Source of the DNA: Gp7-AA6 sp036395755
GTDB taxonomy: Bacteria > Acidobacteriota > Thermoanaerobaculia > UBA5066 > Gp7-AA6
Length of the DNA: 60,885 bases
Assembly (NCBI GenBank): GCA_036395755.1
Contig: DASWCZ010000048.1
Location: forward strand, 1 to 60,885
Direction of reading: 5' to 3'
The notes under the pieces are model-generated. The model worked only from the letters and a program-made list of their open reading frames with translations, searched no databases and was not told the origin of the DNA. This document shows positions 38,753 to 47,833 of the stretch, one piece after another. Position 1 is the stretch's first letter. Every line of letters starts with the position of its first letter. Both the position numbers and the translations under genes were made by a program.

Positions 38753-41700
38753 TTACGGGTAGTACCCCGTAATCGTCCTTGCCTGGAGACTCGTCGGCTC
38801 GACCTTGATTTCGACTTTTCGCCACTTGTCTTTCGTGCTGGTGTTCGTCGAATAGTAGGTGAGCATGTACTGGCTTCGCAGGTCCTCGTTGATCTGACGG
38901 TAGATCGATTCCAGGTTCTTCGGGGAGTCGACGTAGAAGGTCTGGCCCCCGGTCGCCTGCGCGAGTTTGTTCAGCTTGTACTTGACCTCGAGGTCCGCTC
39001 CCGAAATCTTGAGGCCGATTCCGTAGATGGAGATCCCCGCCTTCTTGACGTACTCGACCAGCGTGTCGTAGTCGAACTTCGAGGCGGTGTCTTTTCCATC
39101 GGTCAGGATCACGAGCGCCTTCTTGCCCTTGACGCCGGTGAACTGGTAGAGCCCATAGATGATCGCATCGTAGAGCGCGGTCGATCCTTCCGCACGGAGC
39201 CCCGCGAGCGAGCGAAAGAGGCGATCCTTCCGGTTGGTCAGCTTCGTCAAGAGGTAGGGCTCGTTGTCGAAGGAAACCGTGAAGGCGCGGTCCTTCGGCC
39301 CGATCGAGTACTCGAGGAAAGCGAGCGCTGCCTGCTGCGCCTCGGGGAGCGATTCGAGCATCGACGCCGACGTGTCCACCATGACTCCCAGCGTCAGCGG
39401 AAGGTTTTTCACGTACTCGAACGACTCGACCTTCTGAAGGACTCCGTCCTCGAAGACTTTGAAGTTGGACTGTTGCAGGCCCGCCACCGGACGGCCCTTG
39501 TCCGTGACGGTCGTGTAGAGCTCGACCGCGTCCACGCTCACCTCCGAGATGTACGCGGGCGCGTTCACGTATCGGAGGTCCTCCGCGACGGTCCCGTCTT
39601 CGAGCGTTCCCACGATCCGCACGTAGCCGAGCGACTTGCCCTCCTGGATGTTGACCGTCTGCTCGAAGGGCGGCTGGTAGAGGGTCGCGACGCGGCGTTC
39701 GTTCGAGTAGATCTCGAGCTTCTGGAGAGTCTTGCCTTCCGGGACGGCGACCGCCGCCACGACCTTCGTCGGCCCGGAAACCTTCGCGCCCTTCTCGGGA
39801 GACATGACCCGCACGCGGAAGATCTCCCGGCCCTCGTTGACGATGTACTCGTCCTCGCCGATCGCGCGCCCGGCCGACCCGTATGCGACGACCCGGACTG
39901 TGTGCCGGCGGGGGAGCGGCCCGAGATTCAGGTCCGCGTCGAATGGGGGTCGGGTCTTGGTCATGACCTTCGAGCCGTTCAGATAGAACTCGACCGCCTT
40001 GACCCCTTCGGCGGCCCGCGTCTCGAAACGCTGGAGCCCGGTCGCGATCTCCTTTGCGACCGGGAGGAGCGAGATCGCGGACGGCAGAAGGCCCAGGTCC
40101 CGCGCCTTCACGACCGTCGCGCGACCTTCGGCGCGCGCCGCGGCGACCTCGGGCGGCGGCGCATCCGGCTGCTCGGGCACCGTCAGCTTGTCGGTGATCC
40201 GGCCCTCCGCGCTCTGGTTTCCATCGGAGATCTTCAGGACCAGGTTGTAGTCGCCCGGATAAAGGTAACGCCGCACGGTCAGCGGGATCTTTTCGCCGCC
40301 GATCTCCTGGGTCGGAATGTCGAACCGATACTTGAAGTTGTCGATCAGCCGCTCGCCCTTGACGACCTCGCCGATGACGTCGACGTTGTAGAACTTTTCC
40401 TCACCGAGGTCCCGCGCCTTCAGGTCGCTCTTCGAGACGAGCAGCGACAGATCGACGCCGATCTTGTTCGCGCGCATCTCGGGGAACCGCACGAGCTTGG
40501 CCACTCCGAGCGGCACCGACCCGGTCGCGAGCTCGGTCGTCATCGTCAGGATCTGGTCGACGCCTTCCGTTTCGATCGTCGGTGGCTGGAAGAGCTTGCC
40601 CGATCCGGCCAGACCCGACGCGCCGGAACCGAGCACGGCGGTCGAGTACGCGATCGCCTGGCGGAGCGTGCGCGTCTCGAGGCACCGGCTGGTGTCGACG
40701 CGACGGCTCGACGGCATTCCCGACGAGCTGCCGATTCCCCCGCCCACCTGAAGGACGCCCTCGCCGTCGAGCGGCAGCCAGAGCTTGTAGTCGCCGATGC
40801 CGTACGGCTGGTAGAAGATCAGATAGACCTTGCTCTTCAGGACCTCGAGCCGGTCGTAGTACCAGATCTGGATGGGGACGTAGACCTCGGGGCAGTCGAT
40901 GGCGATGACCGCGTCGGGAGGCCCGTTGATGATGAGCATCTTGGCGCGATCGTTGTAGAGGTTCCGGAACTGCTCCTTCGCCATCTCGACGCGATGTGTG
41001 TGGACGGCCTGGTAGTCCGTGCGGAGGCCCTGTGAGTCGATCGACCGCCGCCGCCAGAAGCTCTCGATGAAGCGGTCCTTCTGGTAATCGTCGGCGATCT
41101 GGACGAAGACCTCCTTCTCCTCGTCGGTGATGATCAGGTCCACGAGCTCGAGAAACTCGCGATATTTCGGCTGGAGCCGGGCGGTGAGCTCCTTGACCTC
41201 TTTCCTCGAGAGCTTGCGGTGCGCTGGCGCGGGCGTCGATTGCGCCGCCGCGGTCTTCGCCGCGGTGCCGGGAGCCGCCGGCTTCGCGCTGCCCGGCCCC
41301 TCGACGCCGATCGATTTCGCTTTGGGGTTGGGAAGGCTCGCGAACTTGCCGGAGAGCTCGTTCAGGTCTTCGGTCGTGACCTTGGGCGGCGCGAGGAGCT
41401 TCGCGAGCTCCATCTGAGCGCCGTTCTGGCTTCCCTGGCGCGCGACGATCTCCTGATAGATCTTGAAGACGTCGCAGAGCTGCTGGCACGCGGCCATGCA
41501 GGGCTCGACCAACCCCGGATTGCAGTCGAGGTAAAGGTCCTTGAGCGATTTCCGGCAGGACCCTGGCTCGAAGATGTCGCTGTCCCGGGTCCCGATCGTC
41601 CAGAGCTTCCGCGGCGAGCCCATCATGGGGCGGTAGAAGAAGTAGTGCTCGGTCAATCGCCCGCTTCCGCCGAGGTTGTTGTAGGTCCATATCTCGAGGT

Positions 41701-42949
41701 CGCGGAGACGGGTCGGCGAGCAGCTCTTCGCCTCCTCGATCGAGGCCGGCTCGCCCCAGCGCAGGACCATCCGCCCCGCGTCCTGCCTCCAACCATCATA
41801 TTTTTCGTCGGCCAGGTGCCGCAGCTCCTCGTACCGTTGCCGGTAGCCGGGACCGAGAGGGGAGGGCAGTCCGGTCTTCTCCCGTCGCGCCCAGAACGCT
41901 TCCCGGAAGCTCTCGCGCTGGTGCGGCTCGGTCAGCTTCAGGAAGAGAGCTTCCTCTTCCGGTTGGATGATCGGGGCGACGAACTCGGTCAGCCACTTGC
42001 GGTCGTCCTCCGGCAGCGCCGCGAGGCGTTCCTTTTTCGAAGGCTCCTTGACGGGAGGAGCTGGCGGCGTTTGGGCCGTGGCCGCGGGAACCAATGCCGC
42101 AGATCCGGCGACACGGATCGGCCTCGCGGAAGTCTCTCCCAGCCCGGCAAATCTCTTTCGAAGCTCGGCCAGGTCCTCCGTCGAGACGCGTGGCGGTTGC
42201 GAGAGCGACGCCACTTCGGCGGCCGTGCCGCTTTGACGGCTGCGGATCTCTTCGGCGAGCCGGGCGACCTGGCAACCCGCGGGGCCGCAACGCTTCGACC
42301 TCGCGCCCGCTTGCGTGCATGCCGGGTCGGTCGAAGAAACACTGCTGACCGGCGCGGACTCCGGGAGACAGAGCTCCTGGAGCGTCGTCAGGCAGCTCGC
42401 CGGCTGGAGCAACTCCCGATCACCGAACGCCGGGCTCCAGACCTTGCGGATCCCCCCGAAAGTCGGACGATAGAAGAGGAACTGTTTGGCGCCGCCGGAC
42501 GAGGTCGCGTAAGTCCAGGCCTCGACGTGGCGCAGCGCGTCGTTGCAGTCCAGGAACTCCTCGACCCGGGAGGGTTCTCCGAGACGCAGGACCATCCTCC
42601 CGGCATCGCTGGCAAGGCCGTCGTAGGTCGTCGCGGCCAGGTCCCGGAAATGCTCGTACCTTTGCCGGTAACCCGGACCCATGGGGAAAGCCAGTCCGTC
42701 CTTCTCCCGGCGCTTCCAGAACTCTTCCTTGAAGATCTCGCGCTGATGGGGATCCGTGAGCTCGAGAAAGAGCTTCTCTTCTTCCGGAAGAATGATCGGC
42801 GCGACGAACTCCGTCAGCCACTTGCGGTCGTCTTCGGGAAGAGCGGCAAAACGCTCCTTCTTCGTCGGCTCCCGGGCGCTCTGACTCGAGCCGGCTCCGG
42901 GGAGAAGAAGGAGGGCGGCGAGAAAGAGCGGGAAAAGGGATCGCCTCAT
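38753..42949 (-). CDS. Large exported protein: three GWxTD-like modules and C-terminal VWA domain
   Basis: A 1398-residue envelope protein. Signal peptide about 1-23. Module 1 (about 27-280) and module 2 (about 301-555) are close duplicates (KKERFAALPEDDRKWLTEF / KKERLAALPEDDRKWLTEF, then FxFWxRREK, GPGYRQRYE); module 3 (about 585-760) is diverged but keeps LxDLIITDEEKEVF and FIESFWRRR. These match the GWxTD domain. Bacterial-Ig-like segments follow, and a VWA domain at about 1185-1370 has an intact MIDAS DTSAS (D1192) with TALYD and TDGKD. It resembles the VWFA-related proteins of Acidobacteria. Function unknown; a surface or periplasmic binding scaffold is likely. Confidence 0.8.
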   Translation of the reverse strand: MRRSLFPLFLAALLLLPGAGSSQSAREPTKKERFAALPEDDRKWLTEFVAPIILPEEEKLFLELTDPHQREIFKEEFWKRREKDGLAFPMGPGYRQRYEHFRDLAATTYDGLASDAGRMVLRLGEPSRVEEFLDCNDALRHVEAWTYATSSGGAKQFLFYRPTFGGIRKVWSPAFGDRELLQPASCLTTLQELCLPESAPVSSVSSTDPACTQAGARSKRCGPAGCQVARLAEEIRSRQSGTAAEVASLSQPPRVSTEDLAELRKRFAGLGETSARPIRVAGSAALVPAATAQTPPAPPVKEPSKKERLAALPEDDRKWLTEFVAPIIQPEEEALFLKLTEPHQRESFREAFWARREKTGLPSPLGPGYRQRYEELRHLADEKYDGWRQDAGRMVLRWGEPASIEEAKSCSPTRLRDLEIWTYNNLGGSGRLTEHYFFYRPMMGSPRKLWTIGTRDSDIFEPGSCRKSLKDLYLDCNPGLVEPCMAACQQLCDVFKIYQEIVARQGSQNGAQMELAKLLAPPKVTTEDLNELSGKFASLPNPKAKSIGVEGPGSAKPAAPGTAAKTAAAQSTPAPAHRKLSRKEVKELTARLQPKYREFLELVDLIITDEEKEVFVQIADDYQKDRFIESFWRRRSIDSQGLRTDYQAVHTHRVEMAKEQFRNLYNDRAKMLIINGPPDAVIAIDCPEVYVPIQIWYYDRLEVLKSKVYLIFYQPYGIGDYKLWLPLDGEGVLQVGGGIGSSSGMPSSRRVDTSRCLETRTLRQAIAYSTAVLGSGASGLAGSGKLFQPPTIETEGVDQILTMTTELATGSVPLGVAKLVRFPEMRANKIGVDLSLLVSKSDLKARDLGEEKFYNVDVIGEVVKGERLIDNFKYRFDIPTQEIGGEKIPLTVRRYLYPGDYNLVLKISDGNQSAEGRITDKLTVPEQPDAPPPEVAAARAEGRATVVKARDLGLLPSAISLLPVAKEIATGLQRFETRAAEGVKAVEFYLNGSKVMTKTRPPFDADLNLGPLPRRHTVRVVAYGSAGRAIGEDEYIVNEGREIFRVRVMSPEKGAKVSGPTKVVAAVAVPEGKTLQKLEIYSNERRVATLYQPPFEQTVNIQEGKSLGYVRIVGTLEDGTVAEDLRYVNAPAYISEVSVDAVELYTTVTDKGRPVAGLQQSNFKVFEDGVLQKVESFEYVKNLPLTLGVMVDTSASMLESLPEAQQAALAFLEYSIGPKDRAFTVSFDNEPYLLTKLTNRKDRLFRSLAGLRAEGSTALYDAIIYGLYQFTGVKGKKALVILTDGKDTASKFDYDTLVEYVKKAGISIYGIGLKISGADLEVKYKLNKLAQATGGQTFYVDSPKNLESIYRQINEDLRSQYMLTYYSTNTSTKDKWRKVEIKVEPTSLQARTITGYYP

Positions 42950-43067
42950 CCAGTGTGGTCCGCGTGGATTCTAACCCCCGGGTCCGTATCATCATTCCTT
43001 AACGAAAGTTTTACGAGACGGTGTGCGCGATAATGCGGGAGGACCCGGAGAGCGGAACCTCGGCCTC

Positions 43068-44231
43068 ATGATCTACCTCGACAACAACGCGTCCACTCCG
43101 CTGGATCCCGAAGTCCGCGAGGCGATGGCGGCCGCGCTGGATCTGTACGGAAATCCGTCCTCCGTCCATTCCGATGGACGCCGGGCGCGACGGGCCATCG
43201 AGGAAGCGCGCGACGAGGTCGCCCTTCTCGTGGGCGCGCGGAGCGACGAAATCTTCTTCACGTCCGGCGGGACCGAGGCGAACGCCCTCGCGATTCTCGG
43301 TTCGGTCGCCGGGGGGCCGGGGAGGGTCGTGACGTCGGCGGTGGAACACCCCTCGGTGCGCGAGCCGCTCGCCCGTCTCTGCGAAGTGCGCGGGCTCGAG
43401 GCCGTCGCGGTCTCTCCCGATCGGACCGGAGCTCTCGATGCCGGGAAGATCCGCGACGCCGCCGTCGCCGGCACCCTTCTCGTCTCTCTCATGGCCGCGA
43501 ACAACGAGTACGGTGGAATGTACCCGGTCGAGGAAATCGCTCCGGAGCTCCGGAGTCGGGGCATCCTCGTCCACACGGACGCCGTGCAGGCGGCCGGGAA
43601 GGTCCCCGTGGACGCGCGCCGCTGGGAGGTCGACCTCCTTTCGATTTCCGCCCACAAGATCCACGGCCCCAAGGGCGTTGGCGCCCTCTACGTGCGGAAG
43701 GGGCTCGCCCTCCGGGCGCACACGCCGGGCGGCGGACAGGAAAAGAGGATCCGCGGCGGGACGGAAAACACGGTGGGAATCGTCGGGTTCGGGGCGGCCG
43801 CCCGGATCGCCCGGGAGCGACCGGCGGAGGAACGGGAATCGATCGCGAGGCTCCGCGACCGGCTCGAACGCGGGATCCTCGAACGGATCCCGGGAACCAA
43901 CGCGGTCGGGGCGGGAGCGCCACGGCTGCCGAACACTTCGACCGTCGTGTTCGGCGGAATCTCGGGCGAGACCCTGCTCTTCCGGCTCGACCTCGACGGG
44001 GTCGCGGTCTCGGTCGGCAGCGCGTGCTCGAGCGGAACCCTGACGCCCTCGCCCTCGATCCTCGCGCTCGGATTCCCCAAGGAGCAGGCGAAAGGGGCGG
44101 TACGCTTTTCCCTGTCGCGTTTCACGACCGCGGAGGAGATCGATCGGGTTCTCGATCTGCTTCCGCGAGCGGCCGCGGACGTCCGGGACGCGCGCCGCGT
44201 CGCTGCGGCCCCGATTTCGGTTCCGGGCTGA
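43068..44231 (+). CDS. Cysteine desulfurase (NifS/IscS family)
   Basis: Removes sulfur from cysteine as a persulfide via PLP. The 387 residues start IYLDNNASTPLDPEVR and contain SGGTEANALAIL, the PLP lysine in SISAHKIHGPKGVGALYV and the catalytic cysteine in SVGSACSSGT. The short loop around the cysteine is typical of the IscS/NifS group I. It is upstream of FHA and mnmA, and IscS is the sulfur donor for MnmA, so the three genes probably form a tRNA-thiolation unit. An upstream in-frame start at 43023 is possible but would add residues outside the family. Confidence 0.93.
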   Translation: MIYLDNNASTPLDPEVREAMAAALDLYGNPSSVHSDGRRARRAIEEARDEVALLVGARSDEIFFTSGGTEANALAILGSVAGGPGRVVTSAVEHPSVREPLARLCEVRGLEAVAVSPDRTGALDAGKIRDAAVAGTLLVSLMAANNEYGGMYPVEEIAPELRSRGILVHTDAVQAAGKVPVDARRWEVDLLSISAHKIHGPKGVGALYVRKGLALRAHTPGGGQEKRIRGGTENTVGIVGFGAAARIARERPAEERESIARLRDRLERGILERIPGTNAVGAGAPRLPNTSTVVFGGISGETLLFRLDLDGVAVSVGSACSSGTLTPSPSILALGFPKEQAKGAVRFSLSRFTTAEEIDRVLDLLPRAAADVRDARRVAAAPISVPG

Positions 44232-44250
44232 CCCGGCCGGTGGAGATTTT

Positions 44251-44811
44251 TTGATCGTCGTCGAGTGCGACCACTGCTTCGCGCGGCACCGCTACGACGA
44301 AGCGAAGTTCGAAGGCAGCCCGTCGAAGCGGCTCCAATGCGTGAAGTGTCACGCGGTCTTCGAGATCTACAACACGCACGCCTGGGAGACCCTGTCCCCG
44401 CTCGCCGACACGGCGATGCCCGATGTGGTCGCGCCCGGCGCGGACGGGGACTCCGACCGCGCCGATGCCGTGTTCGGGCGGCGCTCGGGTTCGGACTCGC
44501 GCCTGCCGGAACGCTTGAAGGTCTCCCTGGTGGTCATTTCGGGTCCGCAGGCGGGGAGGATCTTTCCGATCGAGAAACGGCGCGTCGTAGTCGGCGGCGA
44601 GGGAGCCGACGTCATCCTGGAGGACGGAGAGATCTCCCGCGAGCACGCGGCGCTCGAAATCGGGGACGAGGGGACCTGGCTCCTGGACCTGCGCTCTTCG
44701 AGCGGCACCTTCGTCGGAGGCCGGAGGATCCGCGAGGTCCTGATCGACAACCGCGGAGAGTTCACCGTCGGCGGCTCGACCCTCATGCTCATCGTGACGG
44801 AGGCGAGTTAG
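44251..44811 (+). CDS. Zinc-finger (MJ0042) and FHA domain protein
   Basis: A 186-residue protein. Residues 1-40 form a MJ0042-type zinc ribbon with CDHC and CVKC pairs and a Phe/Tyr pattern. A low-complexity linker to about 90 leads to an FHA domain (about 95-180) with GRIFPIEKRRVVVGGEGADVILEDGEISREHAALE and SSSGTFVGG; the usual Ser, Arg and Asn of the phosphothreonine site are partly visible (SREH, SSGT). It would read Ser/Thr phosphorylation, so it could be a target of the kinases in this window. TTG start follows TGGAG. Sits between cysteine desulfurase and mnmA. Confidence 0.87.
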   Translation: MIVVECDHCFARHRYDEAKFEGSPSKRLQCVKCHAVFEIYNTHAWETLSPLADTAMPDVVAPGADGDSDRADAVFGRRSGSDSRLPERLKVSLVVISGPQAGRIFPIEKRRVVVGGEGADVILEDGEISREHAALEIGDEGTWLLDLRSSSGTFVGGRRIREVLIDNRGEFTVGGSTLMLIVTEAS

Positions 44812-44827
44812 CCCCTCGCTGCTCGCG

Positions 44828-44833
44828 TAGAAT
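44828..44833 (+). promoter_or_regulatory. -10-like hexamer TAGAAT before mnmA
   Basis: TAGAAT ends 6 nt before the mnmA ATG at 44840 and no Shine-Dalgarno is present. It could give a leaderless mnmA transcript starting inside the operon. A -35 is not clear. Confidence 0.35.
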
Positions 44834-44839
44834 CGTTCG

Positions 44840-45964
44840 ATGCGCATTGCGGTCGCGATGTCTGGAGGGGTCGATTCCTCCGTCGCCGCTCTCCTGCTGA
44901 AGGAAGAGGGGCACGAGGTCATCGGCCTTTCGATGCAGCTGTGGGACCACTCCTCCGACTCCGGCCGCACGGGGCGCTGCTGCACTCTCGACGACATCTC
45001 CGACGCGCGCCGCGTCGCCTGGGCCCTGGACATTCCGCACTACGTCGTGAACCTCGAGGAGGAATTCCGCGAGCAGGTCGTGCGTCCCTTCGTCGCGTCG
45101 TACCTGGACGGCGAGACTCCGATCCCCTGCTCGGCGTGCAATTCGAAGGTGAAGTTCGCCACGCTGTGGGATCGCGCCCGGGCGATCGAATGCGAGGGCG
45201 TCGCGACCGGGCACTACGCGCGGATCGGTCTCGACCGGCGGACGCGGCGCCCGGTCCTGCGAAAGGGAATCGATCCTTCGAAAGATCAGTCGTACTTCCT
45301 CTACGACCTGACGGCGGAGCAGCTGGCCGCGGCGCGCTTCCCGGTCGGCGGGCTCACGAAAGCGCAGGTGCGCGCCCACGCCCGGCGCGCGCGCCTGCCG
45401 ACGGCGGACAAGGAGGAGAGCCAGGAGATCTGCTTCGTGCCGGCGGCAACGCGCGCCGGCGAGTTCGTGGAAGACGCCGCTCCGGCCTTGGGGCTGCCGT
45501 TGCCGTCTCTGCCGGGCGTCGTGGAAAGCGCGGCAGGCGAGCGGCTCGGAACGCACGGCGGACATTTTCGATTCACGGTCGGTCAGCGGCGAGGGCTCCG
45601 GATTTCCGCTCGGCAACGGTTGTACGTGATCGCGATCGACTCTGCGGCGAACCGCGTGGTCGTCGGACGAGCGGAGGAGCTCGAAGCCTCCGAAACGGAA
45701 GTCTCCTCCCTTCGGTTTCCCGCGGGGGAGCCGCCCGGCGCTCCGTTCCGCGCGGAAGTCCGCGTGCGCCACCGCGCTCCGGAGGTCCCCGCGACGATCT
45801 ACCCGTCGGGCGATGGACGCGCCCGCGTCGTCTTCGATCGGACCGTGCGCGCGATCGCGCCCGGCCAGTCGTGCGTCTTCTATCGCGGGGACATCGTTGT
45901 GGGCGGAGGCGTGATCGCGAAGCGTCGGGAGGCCCGCTCCCCCGGGGACTCGCACGGCGCGTAG
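44840..45964 (+). CDS. mnmA: tRNA-specific 2-thiouridylase MnmA
   Basis: Thiolates U34 of tRNAs for Lys, Glu and Gln using ATP and sulfur from a cysteine desulfurase. The 374 residues start with the P-loop MSGGVDSS and contain the catalytic cysteine in PIPCSACNSKVKF and the second in ESQEICFV, with GHYARI and DKEESQEICF motifs. The C-terminus has the beta-barrel domain. Immediate neighbours (cysteine desulfurase upstream) fit the pathway. All key residues are intact. Confidence 0.95.
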   Translation: MRIAVAMSGGVDSSVAALLLKEEGHEVIGLSMQLWDHSSDSGRTGRCCTLDDISDARRVAWALDIPHYVVNLEEEFREQVVRPFVASYLDGETPIPCSACNSKVKFATLWDRARAIECEGVATGHYARIGLDRRTRRPVLRKGIDPSKDQSYFLYDLTAEQLAAARFPVGGLTKAQVRAHARRARLPTADKEESQEICFVPAATRAGEFVEDAAPALGLPLPSLPGVVESAAGERLGTHGGHFRFTVGQRRGLRISARQRLYVIAIDSAANRVVVGRAEELEASETEVSSLRFPAGEPPGAPFRAEVRVRHRAPEVPATIYPSGDGRARVVFDRTVRAIAPGQSCVFYRGDIVVGGGVIAKRREARSPGDSHGA

Positions 45965-45976
45965 CTCGCACTCCGC

Positions 45977-46882
45977 ATGAGGATCCTCCTCGGGCTTCTC
46001 CTCTCGGGAGCCGCCCTCGAAGCTTCCGCGCAGTTCGTCCCGACGCCGGACTACCGGCGGGACACGCTGCTCATCGGGCCGAATCCCCTTCTCGCCGCGG
46101 CGGACGCCGCGTGGTCGCACCGCGACCAGGGGCGCGTCGGGGCGCGGGCGAGCGCACAGCGGATCTCCGAAGCGATCACCAACTACGAAAGGGCCGCCGA
46201 GGCGCCCGGGGAGGTCGAGGCCCGATGGAAGCTCGCACGGGCTCTCTTCTTCAAGGCGAAGTTCACCGGCCTCGATCGCGACCAGCAGCTCGCGTTCCTC
46301 GAGAAAGCGCGGAGGGTCGGCGACGAAGCGATCACGATCCTTCTCCGCCGCGCCTTCGGGGAGAAGCTCTCTGCCGAAGAATCGCCCTCGAAGGTGGCCG
46401 CAGCTCTCTCGCGGGAAAGGGACGCCGCGCCCGCGTACTTCTGGACGGCGGTCGCGTGGGGAGAGTGGGCGCTTCTCGCGGGAAAGGTCCCAGCCGCGAG
46501 GACCGGAGCGGCGACGAAGGTCCGGGACGATGCGACGACCGTGATTGCGCTCGATCCGGACTTCGAGGACGGCGGCGGGTATCGCATCCTCGGCCGTCTG
46601 CACCACAGGGCGCCCCGGATTCCCTATCTGACGGGCTGGGCGTCCCGGTCGGAGGCCATCCGTTACCTGCGCCTCGCGGTCCGGAACTTCCCGCGCAATT
46701 TCGTCAACCGGCACTTCCTTGCCGAGGCTCTGGCCGATGGCGGCGCTGCCGAAAAGGCCGAGGCGGTCCAGATCGAGCGGGACCTGGTCTCCGACGCGCC
46801 GTCGCCGGGCCGCCTCGTCGAGGACCTCGCGATCCAGGACGAGGCGAGGCGGAACCTAGGGGCGTGGCGAGCGCGGCCGTAG
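45977..46882 (+). CDS. Exported TPR-like protein (TatT-like)
   Basis: A 301-residue protein with a signal peptide (about 1-18, LLLSGAALEASA). The rest is alpha-helical with TPR-like spacing: ISEAITNYERAAEAPGEVEARWKLARALF, YFWTAVAWGEWALLAG, DDATTVIALDPDFEDGGGYRILGRLHHR and EAIRYLRLAVRNFPRNF. The pattern of alternating small residues resembles the TatT family of TPR proteins linked to TRAP transporters, although no transporter genes are nearby. It overlaps folK at the 3' end by 27 bp in the convergent direction. The call is moderate. Confidence 0.6.
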   Translation: MRILLGLLLSGAALEASAQFVPTPDYRRDTLLIGPNPLLAAADAAWSHRDQGRVGARASAQRISEAITNYERAAEAPGEVEARWKLARALFFKAKFTGLDRDQQLAFLEKARRVGDEAITILLRRAFGEKLSAEESPSKVAAALSRERDAAPAYFWTAVAWGEWALLAGKVPAARTGAATKVRDDATTVIALDPDFEDGGGYRILGRLHHRAPRIPYLTGWASRSEAIRYLRLAVRNFPRNFVNRHFLAEALADGGAAEKAEAVQIERDLVSDAPSPGRLVEDLAIQDEARRNLGAWRARP

Positions 46883-47362
46883 GGGAGGCGAAGCGATTCG
46901 GCGAACCCGCGGACTCTTCGGCAGCGCTTTGAGCAGATCGCGAACGCTGCGACCCGAGCGCGGATCGTTCCACGACGGGTTGATTTCCGCGAGCGGCGCC
47001 AGTGCGAACCGGCGCCGGGAAAGCCGCGGATGGGGGAGGACCGGATCGCTCGCGTCGCGCAGCCGGCCCGCGAAATCCAGGATGTCCACGTCGATCTCGC
47101 GAGGGCCGTTCGGGAACGTGGACGTGCGCCCCACCCGGAGCTCGACTTCCCGCGCCCTCCGCAGGAGCTCGCGCGGCGTCCCGCTCCAGGCGATCTCGAC
47201 GACGGCGTTCCAGAAATCCGGCTGGTCGCGGAAGCCGACCGGCTCCGTGCGGTAGAAAGAGGAGATCCTTCGCAAGGGAGCGAAGGTGGCGATCTCGCGA
47301 AGAGCGGCTTCGAGATGGGCGCGCCGGTCGCCGAGGTTGGATCCGAGGCCGAGGTACGCGAC
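46856..47362 (-). CDS. folK: HPPK, 6-hydroxymethyl-dihydropterin pyrophosphokinase, apparent GTC start
   Basis: Transfers pyrophosphate from ATP to 6-hydroxymethyl-dihydropterin in folate synthesis. The 168 residues include AYLGLGSNLGDRRAHLEAAL, SSFYRTEPVGF, DQPDFWNAVVEI and GPREIDVDILDF with the ATP and magnesium ligands, then LPHPRLSRRRFALAPLAEI. The natural start should be just before AYLGLG, but that codon is GTC (47362-47360), 10 nt after a strong GGAGGAGG; no ATG, GTG or TTG in frame lies near. It is probably a rare start, or a GTG misread as GTC. Confidence 0.85.
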   Translation of the reverse strand, partial: VAYLGLGSNLGDRRAHLEAALREIATFAPLRRISSFYRTEPVGFRDQPDFWNAVVEIAWSGTPRELLRRAREVELRVGRTSTFPNGPREIDVDILDFAGRLRDASDPVLPHPRLSRRRFALAPLAEINPSWNDPRSGRSVRDLLKALPKSPRVRRIASPPLRPRSPRP

Positions 47363-47384
47363 GCCGGCGCGCCCTCCTCCGACG

Positions 47385-47690
47385 TCAGAACTCTTCTTCT
47401 TCCTCCCGGTCGGCTTCGACGATCTGGTCCTCGTCGAGCTCTTCGTCTTCTGCGCGCTCTTCCTCTTCGACCGGCGCCGGCTCTTCACTGAACTCGTCCG
47501 GGTTGCCCTCGGGAGGCGGTTCCATGATGACGGCGACGCGGCGCGGCCGCGGAGCGACGACCGGCGCATCCTCGGACTTCGCGTTCTTCTGATTCGCTCC
47601 GCACTTGGGGCAAATCGCCTCGGGACGACCGAGGTTGTAGAACTTCGTCCCGCAGTTGTAGCACTCGAATTTTTTCCCGAGATCCGGCAT
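47385..47690 (-). CDS. FYDLN-acid family protein (TIGR02300-like)
   Basis: A 101-residue protein. The N-terminus MPDLGKKFECYNCGTKFYNLGRPEAICPKCG holds a four-Cys zinc ribbon (CYNC, CPKC) and KFYNLG, the FYDLN motif; the C-terminal half is highly acidic (EEEERAEDEELDEDQ, EEEEEF). ATG 47690 follows GGAG and a TTGCCC-N17-TAGGTT promoter lies just upstream. The family is of unknown function and occurs in Proteobacteria and Acidobacteria. It is divergent from tgt. folK begins 22 nt after its stop. Confidence 0.87.
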   Translation of the reverse strand: MPDLGKKFECYNCGTKFYNLGRPEAICPKCGANQKNAKSEDAPVVAPRPRRVAVIMEPPPEGNPDEFSEEPAPVEEEERAEDEELDEDQIVEADREEEEEF

Positions 47691-47712
47691 CGCTCTCCGC
47701 TGACGGCGGCCA

Positions 47713-47741
47713 AACCTAGCACGCGCCTTTCGAAAGGGCAA
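47713..47741 (-). promoter_or_regulatory. Promoter of the FYDLN-acid gene
   Basis: On the minus strand TTGCCC (47741-47736), a 17-nt spacer and TGCTAGGTT with the -10 TAGGTT (47718-47713). Transcription would start near 47706, 16 nt before the ATG, and the leader contains GGAG. Confidence 0.45.
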
Positions 47742-47778
47742 CCGGCGCAAACTACCGGAAAAACAGACGTTGCGCGTC

Positions 47779-47787
47779 TGCTAACAT
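47779..47787 (+). promoter_or_regulatory. Extended -10 (TGCTAACAT) before tgt
   Basis: TGCTAACAT stands 47 nt before the tgt GTG. A small hairpin AGACG-TTGCG-CGTCT lies just upstream. The -35 is unclear. Confidence 0.3.
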
Positions 47788-47833
47788 CGCGCGCTCTTGC
47801 GGCGAACGATCCCTTCGGCAAGCTCCCTGCGCG

